DNA of 64,000 nt from Gambelia wislizenii (lineage: Eukaryota; Chordata; Lepidosauria; Squamata; Crotaphytidae). Within the stretch, counting starts at the first letter, position 1, and each line of letters opens with the position of its first letter. This document shows positions 31,445 through 41,942 of the stretch, piece by piece. A model generated the notes under the pieces. That model searched no databases. It had not been told where the DNA came from and saw only the letters and a program-made list of their open reading frames with translations. The translations under genes and the position numbers were made by a program. The stretch lies in contig JAUMIR010000002.1 in assembly GCA_030847615.1 (NCBI GenBank), positions 115,762,309 through 115,826,308 of the forward strand. The letters are read 5' to 3'.

Positions 31445-34357
31445 ATGGGGGAGGGAGACAGTATTCTGGAAGGCAAAAGGGCTGGAGAAAAGAGTCAAAC
31501 TGTCATAGAGGGAACAAGGCAAACAGCGCAAGGACCCAACAGTGGGAGGCAAAAAAACTTGCACAGGGAGCAAGTAAAGGGAACACATGGTCTCAGACGT
31601 CTCTACACTAATGCACAGAGCATGGGAAATAAGCAAGATGAACTTGAACTCCTTGCACTACAAAACAAATATGATATAATAGGAGTTACTGAAACCTGGT
31701 GGGACGAGTCTCATGATTGGAATGTAGGAATAGAGGGGTATAACCTTTATAGGAGAAACAGGCCAAACAGGAAAGGAGGAGGAATAGCATTATATGTCAG
31801 GGATATTTACACCAGTGAAGTGATCCACGACATCAATACTGGAAGCCAGATGGAGAGCATCTGGATAAAAATTAAAGGGGAGGGAAACAACAGGGATGTT
31901 ATTGTGGGACTCTACTACAGACCCCCAAATCAGACGGAGGAATTGGATGTTGCCTTTCTAGAACAGATGAACATACATGCAGAAAGGAGAGATGTAGTAG
32001 TGATGGGTGACTTCAACTATCCTGATATTTGCTGGCAATCTAACTCAGCCAAAACTACAAGGTCTAGCAAATTCCTTACATGCCTGGAAGACAATTTCAT
32101 GGTCCAAAAGGTGGAACAGGCAACAAGGGGGTCAGCTATTTTAGATCTGATCCTAACCAACAGAGACGACCTTGTTAATGGGGTGCAAGTGGTGGGATCC
32201 TTAGGTGAGAGTGATCATGTTCTCCTGGAGTTTGTTATACAATGGAAAGGAGAAGCCAGGCATAGTCAGACACGCATTCTTGACTTTAGGAGAGCTGATT
32301 TCAATAAACTCAGGGAAATACTGGGGATGATCCCATGGTCAAGAATACTAAAAGAGAAGGGACCTCAAGACGGATGGGACTTTCTCAAAAGGGAGATACT
32401 GAAGGCACAATTTCAAACAGTACCATTGAGGAAGAAAAATGGGAGGTGTCTCAAGAAACCAGGATGGATGACTAAAGAACTTTCAATGGAGCTAAGTTTT
32501 AAACGGAACATGTATAGGAAATGGAAAAGGGGGGAAATCACCAAAGAAGAATTCAAACAGATAGCAAACACGTGTAGGAGTAAAGTCAGAAAAGCTAAAG
32601 CGCAGAATGAGCTCAGGCTTGCTAGGGAGGTTAAGAACAATAAAAAGGGTTTTTTTGGGTATGTCCGCAGCAAAAGGAGGAAGAAGGAAATGATAGGGCC
32701 GCTACGTGGAGAAGATGGCAAAATGCTAACAGGGGACAGAGAAAAGGCAGAATTACTCAACACCTTCTTTGCCTCAGTGTTTTCAGAAAAGGAAAAGGAG
32801 GACCAACCTGAGGAGAATGGAACAGAGGACACAATAGGGGAAATCCAGCTCAAAATAAGTAAAGAGGTAGTACAGGAATACCTTCTTAATCTAAATGAAT
32901 TTAAATCTCCAGGACCAGATGAACTACATCCAAGAGTATTAAAAGAGCTGGCAAATATAATCTCAGAGCCATTGGCAATAATATTTGAGAACTCCTGGAG
33001 AACAGAAGAAGTCCCAGCAGACTGGAGGAGGGCAAACGTTGTTCCCATCTTCAAAAAGGGGAAAAAAGAGGATCCCAACAACTATCGTCCAGTTAGTCTG
33101 ACATCAATGCCAGGGAAGATTCTAGAACAGATCATTAAACAGAGAGTCTGTGAACATTTAGAAGGCAATGCCATAATCACAAAAAGTCAGCATGGGTTTC
33201 AGAGAAACAAGTCATGCCAGACTAATCTGATCTCTTTTTTTGATAAAGTTACCAGCTTGGTAGATGAAGGGAATGCTGTGGACATTGCATACCTTGATTT
33301 CAGTAAGGCCTTTGACAAGGTTCCCCATGACATACTTGCAAACAAGCTTGTAGAATGTGGGCTAGACAAGTTAACTGTTCAATGGATTTGTAATTGGTTG
33401 ACCGGCCGAACCCAAAGGGTGCTCAGCAGTGGCTCCTCTTCGTCTTGGAAAGATGTGACTAGTGGGGTGCCACAGGGTTCTGTCCTGGGCCCAGTGCTAT
33501 TCAACATCTTTATCAATGACTTAGATGAGGGAATTAGGGGCATACTTATCAAATTTGCAGATGACACCAAATTGGGAGGAGTAGCTAATACCCTAGAGGA
33601 CAGGATCAAAATTCAGAATGACCTGGATAGACTGGAGAGCTGGGCCAAAGCTAACAAAATGAAATTCAATACGGAGAAATGTAAAGTACTGCATTTAGGG
33701 CGGAAAAATGAAATGCATAAATATAGGATGGGAGAGACCTGGCTGAATGAGACTACGTGCGAAAGGGATCTAGGAGTCCTAGTAGACCACAAGTTGAACA
33801 TGAGCCAACAGTGTGATGCGGCAGCTAAAAAGGCCAATGCAATTTTGGGCTGTATCAATAGAAGTATAGTGTCTAGATCAAGGGAAGTAATAGTGCCACT
33901 CTATTCTGCCTTGGTCAGACCTCACTTAGAATACTGTGTCCAGTTCTGGGCACCACAATTCAGGAAGGATATTGACAAATTGGAGCGTGTCCAGAGAAGG
34001 GCAACTAAAATGGTGAAAGGTCTGGAAACAATGCCTTATGAGGAGAGACTTAGGGAGCTGGGTATGTTTAGCCTGGAAAAAAGACGGTTGAGAGGCGATA
34101 TGATAGCCCTGTTTAAGTATTTGAAGGGATGTCACGCTGAGGATGGAGCAGGCTTGTTTTCTGCTGCTCCAGAGACTGGAACACGGAGCAATGGGTGCAA
34201 GCTCCAGGAACAGAGATTCCACCTCAACATGAGGAGGAACTTTTTGACAGTAAGAGCTGTTCGGCAGTGGAACACACTCCCTCGGAGCGTGGTGGGGTCT
34301 CCTTCCTTGGAGGTCTTTAAACAGAGGCTGGATGGCCATCTGTCGGGGATGCTTTGA
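31445..34357 (+). CDS. CR1 ORF2: endonuclease and reverse transcriptase, intact
   Basis: This 970-codon frame starts with ATG five bases after the ORF1 stop, the same spacing as at 60154. Endonuclease: Asn56 in L-Y-T-N-A-Q, E83 in T-E-T-W-W, D189/N191 in M-G-D-F-N, S-D-H at 256-258. Reverse transcriptase: first catalytic Asp at 618 in L-D-F-S-K-A-F-D, G-V-P-Q-G-S from 674, and F-A-D-D at 704-707. The C-terminal region ends R-Q-W-N-T-L-P and H-L-S-G-M-L. All key residues are present and there is no stop or frameshift. The same frame is open upstream to about 31073, in host LINE sequence read out of its own frame, giving a chimeric open frame of 1,094 codons. Whether it is transcribed is unknown. 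Confidence 0.93.
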   Translation: MGEGDSILEGKRAGEKSQTVIEGTRQTAQGPNSGRQKNLHREQVKGTHGLRRLYTNAQSMGNKQDELELLALQNKYDIIGVTETWWDESHDWNVGIEGYNLYRRNRPNRKGGGIALYVRDIYTSEVIHDINTGSQMESIWIKIKGEGNNRDVIVGLYYRPPNQTEELDVAFLEQMNIHAERRDVVVMGDFNYPDICWQSNSAKTTRSSKFLTCLEDNFMVQKVEQATRGSAILDLILTNRDDLVNGVQVVGSLGESDHVLLEFVIQWKGEARHSQTRILDFRRADFNKLREILGMIPWSRILKEKGPQDGWDFLKREILKAQFQTVPLRKKNGRCLKKPGWMTKELSMELSFKRNMYRKWKRGEITKEEFKQIANTCRSKVRKAKAQNELRLAREVKNNKKGFFGYVRSKRRKKEMIGPLRGEDGKMLTGDREKAELLNTFFASVFSEKEKEDQPEENGTEDTIGEIQLKISKEVVQEYLLNLNEFKSPGPDELHPRVLKELANIISEPLAIIFENSWRTEEVPADWRRANVVPIFKKGKKEDPNNYRPVSLTSMPGKILEQIIKQRVCEHLEGNAIITKSQHGFQRNKSCQTNLISFFDKVTSLVDEGNAVDIAYLDFSKAFDKVPHDILANKLVECGLDKLTVQWICNWLTGRTQRVLSSGSSSSWKDVTSGVPQGSVLGPVLFNIFINDLDEGIRGILIKFADDTKLGGVANTLEDRIKIQNDLDRLESWAKANKMKFNTEKCKVLHLGRKNEMHKYRMGETWLNETTCERDLGVLVDHKLNMSQQCDAAAKKANAILGCINRSIVSRSREVIVPLYSALVRPHLEYCVQFWAPQFRKDIDKLERVQRRATKMVKGLETMPYEERLRELGMFSLEKRRLRGDMIALFKYLKGCHAEDGAGLFSAAPETGTRSNGCKLQEQRFHLNMRRNFLTVRAVRQWNTLPRSVVGSPSLEVFKQRLDGHLSGML

Positions 34358-34446
34358 TTGTGATTTCCTGCGTGGCAGGGGGGTTGGACTGGATGGCCCT
34401 CGTGGTCTCTTCCAACTCTGCAATTCTATGATTCTATGATTCTATG

Positions 34447-34453
34447 AAAACTC
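34447..34453 (+). repeat. CR1 target duplication, right copy
   Basis: aaaactc, matching 31320-31326. Confidence 0.85.
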
Positions 34454-36515
34454 CGAGACATGCAGAACAAGTGGTGGATCAATTTAGCAGAAAAGACACA
34501 ACACTGTGCAGATCTGGGTGATCATAGAGGATTTTATGAAGCTCTTAAAGCAGTGTTTGGACCTACTTATCAGGTCCAAAGCTCCTTATACAGTACAGAT
34601 GGTCAAACATTAATTACTGATAAAGCCTCCATCCTGAATCGTTGGGCTGAACATTTTCAAAGCCTCTTTAGCGCCAACCGAGTAGTCCAAGCCTCAGCTA
34701 TCCAACATATGATACAAAAACCAATGAAAAATGAATTGGACCTAGCTCCCACTTTGGAAGAGACCCTTAAGGCCATACAGCAGATGAAAAACGGCAAGGC
34801 AGCTGGGATTGATGGAATCCCACCTGAAGTTTGGAAACATGGAGGTCATGCACACCACGAAAAATTCCACAAATTCCTTGTGAATTGCTGGGGAAAAGGG
34901 GAACTGCCATCAGACCTCCGAGATGCAGTCATCATCACCCTGTACAAGAAAAAAGGAGCAAAATCCGACTGCTCAAACTATCGAGGCATAACACTGCTCT
35001 CTATTGCTGGAAAAATCCTTGCAAGGATACTCCTGAACAGATTAGTTCCTGCTATTGCAGAAGAACTTCTCCCTGAAAGCCAATGTGGCTTCAGAGCCAA
35101 TAGGAGTACTACAGACATGGTATTTGCCCTTAGGCAACTGCAAGAAAAATGTAGGGAGCAGAACAAGGGTCTCTATGTAACATTTGTCGACCTCACCAAA
35201 GCCTTTGACACTGTAAGTAGAAAAGGTCTGTGGCAGATCCTGGAAAAACTAGGATGTCCCCCCAAATTCCTTAAAATGATTATCTTGCTACACGAGGGAC
35301 AGCGTGGTCAAGTCAGATATGGCGATGCTCTTTCAGAGCCCTTTCTAATAACTAATGGAGTGAAGCAAGGTTGTGTGCTTGCACCAACTTTATTTACAAT
35401 CTTCTTTAGCACGATGCTCCAAAGGGCTATGGCAGAGCTTGAAGAAGACGACGGCATCTATATACGCTACCGTACTGATGGTAGCTTGTTTAACTTAAGC
35501 CGTCTGAGGGCTCACACTAAGACTCTAAACTATCTAGTCCGTGAGCTGCTCTTCGCTCATGATGCTGCCCTTGTTGCCCACACAGAAGCAGCTCTGCAGC
35601 GCCTAACGTCCGGCTTTGCAACAGCTGCAGAGCTGTTTGGGCTAGAAGTCAACCTGAAGAAAACAGAAGTTCTTTACCAGCCTGCACCACAGGACAAACA
35701 CCACCATCCCCACATTGCCGTCGGCAAATCTGTGCTCAAGTCCGTTCAGCAGTTCATCTACCTGGGAAGCATCATCTCCTCAGATGCCAAGATTGACAAA
35801 GAGATCGATCACAGATTAGCAAAGGAATATAGTGCATTTGGAAGACTTCACAAAAGAGTCTGGAGCAATAAACACCTGAGGCAAAGTACAAAAATCAGTG
35901 TGTATAGAGCCATCGTACTGTCTATCCTCCTTTATGGATCTGAAACATGGGTCACCTATCGCCACCACCTACGACTCCTCGAGCACTTTCATCAGCGCTG
36001 TCTACGCACAATCCTAAATATACACTGGACTGACTATGTGACGAATGGTGCTGTCCTTGAGCAAGCAGGGATCACCAGCATTGAGGCCATGATATTGAGA
36101 ACACAGCTGCGCTGGGCAGGGCATATTTCTAGGATGCAGGACCATCGCCTCCCAAAAAATACTACTCTACGGTGAACTCGCCACGGGCCAGCATAAGAGG
36201 GGCGCTCCAAAAAAGCGATACAAAGACTCCCTGAAACAACATCTCAGGCTTGGCCAAATTGATCACCAACAGTGGTCCGCCCTGGCCTCACATCGGGAGG
36301 CATGGAGACGCACTATCCACAATGCTGCAGCCTTATTTGAGAACTCACGACGAACAAGTCTTGAAAAGAAACGACAACGCAGAAAAAATCACAACCCAAA
36401 AACATCACCCAAGGAGACCTTCTGCTGTGCTTTTTGCAACCGGACTTGTTTATCTCGGATTGGCCTTTTTAGTCATCAGCGCGCTTGCAGAAAGCGCGGG
36501 ACGAGTCCTTCCTGA
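34454..36515 (+). pseudogene. Vingi-like ORF, reverse transcriptase and C-terminal half
   Basis: From the ATG at 34460 the frame is open to 36175. It holds N-G-K-A-A-G-I-D-G-I-P, S-N-Y-R-G-I-T-L-L, F-V-D-L-T-K-A-F-D (Asp244), V-K-Q-G-C-V-L-A-P and the catalytic box, which reads F-A-H-D: the CAT at 35558-35560 replaces the expected first Asp codon, so the enzyme is probably dead. One extra A in the A run near 36160 shifts the frame; the following frame carries R-K-R-G-A-P-K-K-R-Y and the tail C-A-F-C-N-R-T-C then G-L-F-S-H-Q, ending near 36515. In the undisturbed element this half continues the endonuclease frame. Confidence 0.85.
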
Positions 36516-36544
36516 ATCTTCGTTTGCGAAGAAAAGCCAGAGAG
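36513..36544 (+). other. 3' hairpin of the Vingi-like LINE
   Basis: TCTTCG, loop TTTG, CGAAGA forms a 6-bp stem just after the ORF stop, followed by AAAGCCAGAGAG at the element end. The copies at 39324 and 54463 read TCTTTG and CAAAGA, keeping the pair by a double change; those at 43369 and 1266 have a G-T type pair at one position. A role in recognition by the reverse transcriptase is an inference. Confidence 0.6.
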
Positions 36545-36565
36545 ATCAGACAAGCTTCTTACAAC

Positions 36566-36613
36566 GTTCTTTTGCCAGCATAGTTTGAACCATTTTTATG
36601 CCGGCAAAAGAAC
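36566..36613. repeat. 17-bp hairpin outside the Vingi-like element
   Basis: gttcttttgccagcata at 36566-36582 and tatgccggcaaaagaac at 36597-36613 are inverted with one mismatch and a 14-base loop. It begins 10 bases after the right target duplication of the LINE. Confidence 0.75.
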
Positions 36614-37123
36614 CCTTTTTATCAGACCTACCTTTGTAATGCATCAAAAGGCAGCCCCAGCATTGTTGGATAGGGAACGGAGCTCCGTTCACTTCTGCAC
36701 TCATGATCTTGCAGATTCATGAGAAGACACGAGCATGGTAAATTTAAAAAATCAAGAAAAAGAAACACACAAAACATAGACACAAGCACAGAAACACACT
36801 TTAAAAGTTACAAGTAAACTGGGGAGGTTCGTAAAAAGTACATCCTCTACCTGGCTTTTGCGACCTCACCCACAAGTGTTCTGTCACTGACGCTGTATTC
36901 ACGTGAGCACAATGGCTGAAGGTTTTAAATGCTCGCAATGCCGGCAAAAAAACACCACGGCTTGGCCCATCAATAAAAAGGAACGGCTTTTGGATGGTAC
37001 AAAATCATGAAAGGATGACATCATCTGATATGTGCGCCCTTTTGTGTTAATTAGGTGTTATTATGATGCCATATTTGCCTGGTTTGATAAACTCTTATAG
37101 TTTTCTTATATGGGTACATATAA
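36614..37123. other. Unassigned stretch
   Basis: No gene or named repeat is recognised between the Vingi-like LINE and the next CR1. A second GCCGGCAAAA-like block is near 36940-36950. Confidence 0.45.
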
Positions 37124-38212
37124 GCTTGTAAAATGTGGGCTACACAAGTTAACTGTTAAATGGATTTGTAACTGGTTGACCGGCCGAACCCAAAGGGTGC
37201 TCAGCAGTGGCTCCTCTTTGTCTTGGAAAGATGTGACCAGTGGGGTACCAAAGGGTTTTGTCCTGAGCCCAGTGCTATTCAACATCTTTATCAATGGCTT
37301 GGATGATGGACTTAGGGGCATGCTTCTCAAATTTGCAGATGACACCAAATTAGAAGGAGTAGCTAATACCCTAGAGCACAGGATCAAAATTCAAAATTAC
37401 CTGGATAGACTGGAGAGCTGGGCCAAAGCTAACAAAATGAAATTCAATACGGAGAAATGTAAGGTACTGCACTTAGGGTGGGGAAAAAATGAAATGCATA
37501 GATACAGGATGGGGGAGACCTGGCTGAACGAGACTACGTGCAAAAGGGATCTAGGAGTCCTAATAGACCACAAATTGAACATGAGTCAACAGTGTGATGC
37601 AGCAGCTAAAAAGGCCAATGCGATTTTGGGCTGTATCAATAGAAGTATAGTGTCCAGATCAAGGGAAGTAATAGTGCCACTCTATTCTGCCTTGGTCAGA
37701 CCTCACCTAGAATACTGTGTCCAGTTCTGGGCACCACAATTCAAAAAGGATATTGACAAATTGGGGCGTGTCCAGAGGAGGGCGACTAAAATGGTGAAAG
37801 GTCTGGAAACCATGCCTTATGAGGAAAGGCCTAGGGAGCTGGGTATGTTTAGCCTGGAAAAAAGAGGGTTAAGGGGCGATACGATAGCCCTGTTTAAGTA
37901 TTTGAAGGGGTGTCACACTGAGGATGGAGCAAGCTTGTTTTCTGCTGCTCCAGAGACTAGAACATGGAGCAATGGATGCAAGCTCCAGGAACAGAGATTC
38001 CACCTCAACATTAGGAGGAATTTTCTCATAGTAAGAGCTGTTCAGCAGTAGAACACACTCCCTTGGAGTGTGGTGGGGTCTCCTTCCTTGGAGATCTTTA
38101 AACAGAGCCTGGATGGCCCTCTGTCGGGGACGCTTTGATTTCCTGCGTGGCAGGGGGTTGCACTGGATGGCCCTCGTGGTCTCTTCCAACTCTACAACTC
38201 TACAATTCTATG
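37124..38212 (+). pseudogene. CR1 LINE 3' fragment, nearly open
   Basis: It starts in the RT before the G-V-P-x-G-x box (here K-G-F replaces Q-G-S), keeps F-A-D-D-T-K-L and runs open for about 310 codons to a TAG in the A-V-Q-Q region at 38049-38051. The rest of the C-terminus and the 3' UTR follow, ending in ATTCTATGA. It belongs to the young CR1 group but has more changes than the copy at 31327. The endonuclease is missing. Confidence 0.9.
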
Positions 38213-38475
38213 AAAATAGGGAAAGCAAAAAACAAAAACAGTGTAATTCAGGCACTGTACATCAGCAAGGCTTCTCAAATGGAGAATTTTAAGAAGTCTG
38301 GAAATCTAAAGAGTAAATAGTATTTTGAGGGAATTTCCTCTGACCTCAGTATCTACAATCCTTATTCAGGCATTGAAAAAGTGGATGACCCACAAAGGCT
38401 CAAGCTACAATAACTTTCTTAGTCTTCCAATGACTATAAGATATTGGGTTGATACAACCATGTGGTAAACTGAAC

Positions 38476-38719
38476 AGTTGTTCTTGTGTGCCTTCAAGTA
38501 ATTTCAGACATATGGAGACCTTAAGGCGAACCTATCACAGGGTCTTCTTGGCAAGAGGGGGATTCGCCTTCCTGTGAGGCTGAGAGTGTGTGACTTGCCC
38601 AAGGTCACACAGTGGGTTTCCTGACTGAGCAGGGATTTGAACCCTGGTCTCCAGAGTTGTAGCTCAATGTTCAAAACCATTACACCATGCTGGCTTTCTC
38701 ACTACACCATGCTAGCTCT
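38476..38719 (-). mobile_element. Sauria-type SINE
   Basis: The plus strand shows the reversed tail (TGTGTGCCTTCAAGTAATTT), body (CTGTGAGGCTGAGAGTGTG, CCCAAGGTCACACAGTGGG), B box (GATTTGAACCCTGGTCTCC) and the end of the head. The last block (TACACCATGCTGGCT) is repeated once at 38702-38717, a small duplication of the SINE's 5' end. Confidence 0.85.
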
Positions 38720-38968
38720 CAAGCTGAACAGTAGTTATGTTTTATATTAGATTTTCAGCTTTATTATCATCTTTGTATTGAAGATTTCTAGCAGCTGAAA
38801 ACTGACATGTTGAATATTGAAAATCATTCTGTTGAGAAAGATCAGCAAAACTATTCCACAAGTTCCCAGGAGCAGTCATTTGCCATCTGCCATCATACAT
38901 AGAGTGCAGACACACAGACATGACATCTTTCTGTGTCTCTTTTCATCACGCTATGACTGGCTATATGG

Positions 38969-39039
38969 AGCCAGTGTGGCCTAATGTCTTGAGTGTTGGA
39001 CTATGACTCCAGAAACCAGGGTTCAAATCCCCACTCCAG
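38969..39039 (+). mobile_element. Sauria-type SINE head (split element, part 1)
   Basis: agccagtgtggcctaatgtc to GGTTCAAATCCCCACTCCAG is the tRNA-like head with A- and B-box regions. It stops where CR1 sequence begins at 39040. The body and tail continue at 44815-44912. Confidence 0.8.
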
Positions 39040-39165
39040 CAGTACATGCAAAAGGGATCTAGCAGTCTTAGTGGACCACAAACTGAACATGAGTCAGCAG
39101 TGTGATGCAGCAGCTAAAAAAAACGAATGTGATTCTAGGCTGCATTAACAGGAGTATAGTGTCTA

Positions 39166-39305
39166 TCAGTGGTTCTCATCCTGTGGGTCCCCAGATGTTG
39201 TTTGACTACAGTTCCCAGAAAACCCAGACAGCAAAGTCAATAGTGAAGGATTCTTGGAACTGGAGTCCAACAATATCTGGGGACCCACAGGTTGAGGACA
39301 ACTGG
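39166..39305. mobile_element. TA-flanked MITE, 140 bp
   Basis: The left arm tcagtggttctcatcctgtg then GGTCCCCAGATGTTG and the reversed right arm (CCAGTTGTCCTCAACCTGTG then GGTCCCCAGATATTG) match for about 50 bp. A TA lies at 39164-39165 and again at 39306-39307; removing one gives the expected CR1 sequence. The TA duplication points to a Tc1/mariner-type element, although the GTGGTTCTCA end also resembles hAT MITEs. Confidence 0.75.
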
Positions 39306-39749
39306 TAGATCAAGGGAAGTAATCTCTGGCATTTCTTTGCAAACAAAGATTCAGGAAGGACTCATCCCGCGCTTTCTGCAAGCGCGCTGATGACTAAAAG
39401 GGCTAATCCGAGATAAACAAGTCCGGTTGCAGAAAGCACAGGAGAAGGTCTCCTTGGGTGATGTTACCGGGTTGTGATTCTTTCTGCGTTGTCATTTCTC
39501 TTCAAGACTTGTTCGGCATGAGTTCTCAAATAAGGCTGCAGCATTGTGGATAGTGCATCTCCATGCCTCCTGATGTGAGGTCAGGGTGGACCATTGTTGC
39601 TGATCAATTTGGCCAAGCCTGAGATGTTATTTCAGGGAGTCCTTATATCGCTTTTTTGGAGTGCCCTTCTTACGCTGACCCGTGGCCAGTTCACCGTAGA
39701 GTACTATTTTGGGGAGGCGATGGTCCTCCATCCTAGAAACGTGCTCTGC

Positions 39750-41463
39750 CTAGTGCAGCTGTGTGCTCAATGTCATGGCCTCAATGCTGGTGATCCCTGC
39801 TTGCTCAAGGACAACAACATTCATCACATAGTCAGTCCAGTGTATATTTAGGATTGTACATATACAGCGCTGATGAAAGTGTTCAAGGAGTCGTAAGTGT
39901 TGGCGATAGGTGACCCATGTTTCAGACCCATAAAGGAGAATAGACAGTACAATGGCTCTATACACACTGATTTTTGTGCTTTGCCTCAGGTGTTTATTAT
40001 TCCAGACTCTTTTGTAAAGTCTTCCAAATGCGCTATATGCCTTTGTTAATCTGTGATCGATGTCTTTGTCAATCTTGGGATCTGAGGAGATGATGCTTCC
40101 CAGGTAGGTGAACTGCTGAACGGACTTAAGCACAGATTTACCGACGGCAATGTAGGGATGGTGGTGTTCATCTTGTGGTGCAGGCTGGTAGAGAACTTCT
40201 GTTTTCTTAAGGTTGACTTCCAGCCCAAACAGCTTTGCAGCTGTTGCGAAGCAGGATGTTAGGCGCTGCAGAGCTGCTTCTGTGTGGGCAACAAAGGCAT
40301 CAGCATCAGCGAAGAGCAGCTCACAGACTAGATAGTTTAGAGTCTTAGTGCGAACCCTCAGATGGCTTATAGATGCCGTCTTCTATTTCAAGCTCTGCCA
40401 TAGCCCTTTGGAGCATCATGCTGAAGAAGATGGTAAATAAAGTTGGAGCAAGAACACAACCTTGCTTCACTCCATTAGTTATTAGAAATGGCTCTGAAAG
40501 AACATCACCATATCTGCCTTGACCGTACTGGCCCTCATGTAGCAAGATAATCATTTTACGGAATCTGGGGGGCCATCATAGTTTTTCCAGGATCTGCCAC
40601 AGACCTTTTCTACTCACAGTATCAAAGGCTTTGGTGAGGTCGACAAATGTTACATAGAGACCCTTGTTCTGCTCTCTACATTTCTTTTGCAGCTGTCTAA
40701 GGGCAAATACCATATCTGTAGTACTCCTATTGGCTCTGAAGCCACATTGGCTTTCAGAAAGAAGTTCTTCTGCAATAGCAGGAACGAATCTGCTCAGGAG
40801 TATCCTTGCAAGGATTTTTCCAGCAATAGAGAGCAGTGTTATGCCTCGATAGTATGAGCAATAGGATTTTGCTCCTTTTTTCTTGTACAGGGTGATGAAG
40901 ACTGCATCTCAGAGATCTGATGGCAGTTCCCCTTCTTCCCAGCAATTCACAAGGAGTTTGTGGAATTTATCGTGGAGTGCATGACCTCCGTGTTTCCAAG
41001 CTTCAGGTGGGATTCCATAAATCCCAGCTGCCTTGCCGTTTTTCATCTGCTGTATGGCCTTAAGGATCTCTTCCAAAGTTGAAGCTATGTCTAATTCATT
41101 TTTCATCAGTTTAGCTGAGCCTTGGACTACTCGGTTGGCACTAAAGAGACTTTGAAAATGTTCTGCCCATCGATTCAGGATGGATGTTTTATCAGTAATT
41201 AATGTTTCACCATCTGTACTGTATAAGGAGCTTTGGACCTGATAGGTAGGAGCAAACACTGCTTTAAGAGCTTCATAAAATCCTCTAAGATCACCCAGAT
41301 CTGCACAGCGTTGTGTCTTTTCTGCTATATTGATCCAATACTTGTTCTGCATGTCTCTGAGTTTTTGTTGAAGTTTACTACATATGAGATGGAAAGCTGC
41401 TTTTCTTACATGGCAAGTTGGCTGGGCAAGGTATGCCTGGTGAGCAGTTCTCTTCTTTGCCAA
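39750..41463 (-). pseudogene. Vingi-like reverse transcriptase and C-terminal region, broken
   Basis: Pieces in minus-strand order: 41463-40909 (L-R-D-M-Q-N-K-Y-W, N-G-K-A-A-G-I-Y-G-I-P with Tyr in place of Asp), 40554-40345 (V-K-Q-G-C-V-L-A-P), the F-A-D-A-D-A box near 40300, and 40133-39750 (F-T-Y-L-G-S, L-Y-G-S-E-T-W-V). Shifts occur between pieces. The altered catalytic box makes activity very unlikely. Confidence 0.8.
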
Positions 41464-41942
41464 CAGATCCTGGAACTCTTGATTGTTTTCATCAAACCAG
41501 TCTTGATGTTTCTTGTGAGAGAACCCAAGGGATTATTCTGCAGACTGGAGGATACTGTTTTTGATATGTTGCCAAAGCACTGTAGGAGAAGGATCTGTAG
41601 GATGGTCTTCAAGTTTTGTTTGCAGATTTGCCTGGAACTTGTCTCTCATGGTAGCTTGTTGAAGATTGTTGACTTGGAGTCTCCTCTTTAAGATGCCACC
41701 CCTCTTAGGTTTGAACTTAAGATGAAGATTTAGTTTACATCTTACGAGGTGATGATCTGTTTGGCATTCTGCACTTGGCATCACTCGAGTATGACAGACA
41801 TTACAAATGTTTCTCTGGTGGACTAGAACATAGTCAATGAGGTGCCAATGTTTGGATCAGGGATGCATCCAGCTTGTCTTCAAGCTATGTTTCTGCTGAA
41901 AGATAGTGTATGTAATAGTCAGCTATTGTTCTGCACAGAACT

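Larger units (their letters stand above)
31327..34446 (+). mobile_element. CR1 LINE nested in the Vingi-like LINE
   Basis: The 3,120-bp insert begins inside the last part of CR1 ORF1, contains all of ORF2, and ends with the CR1 3' UTR and a run of ATTCTATG repeats. It is in the same orientation as its host. The ORF1 promoter region is missing, so it could not start a further round by itself. The near identity to the fragments at 9374 and 59806 and the unbroken ORF2 mark it as young. Confidence 0.95.
29431..36544 (+). mobile_element. Full-length Vingi-like LINE, interrupted by a CR1
   Basis: The left end cctctccattgacgccccct matches the ends of the copies at 43260 (minus) and 54463. The right end is the family hairpin plus gccagagag. 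The 11-mer atcagacaagc flanks it at 29419-29429 and 36545-36555. Without the CR1 (31327-34446) and one 7-bp duplication, the element is about 3,987 bp; the inverted copy at 39324-43260 is 3,937 bp. It has one ORF: AP-type endonuclease, reverse transcriptase, then a C2H2-like tail, with no RNase H seen. Those features and the presence of short deleted derivatives fit the Vingi clade, described from hedgehog and some reptiles; an RTE-like clade is the main alternative. Confidence 0.8.

Noticed and set aside
32413..33081. 222-codon minus-strand frame, also at 61117-61776
   Set aside because: It is the antisense shadow of the CR1 ORF2 and appears at the same place in both copies for that reason.
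38476..38719. Functional tRNA gene in the SINE heads
   Set aside because: The tRNA-like A and B boxes are part of a SINE with body and BovB-like tail; no cloverleaf with intact acceptor stem is apparent.
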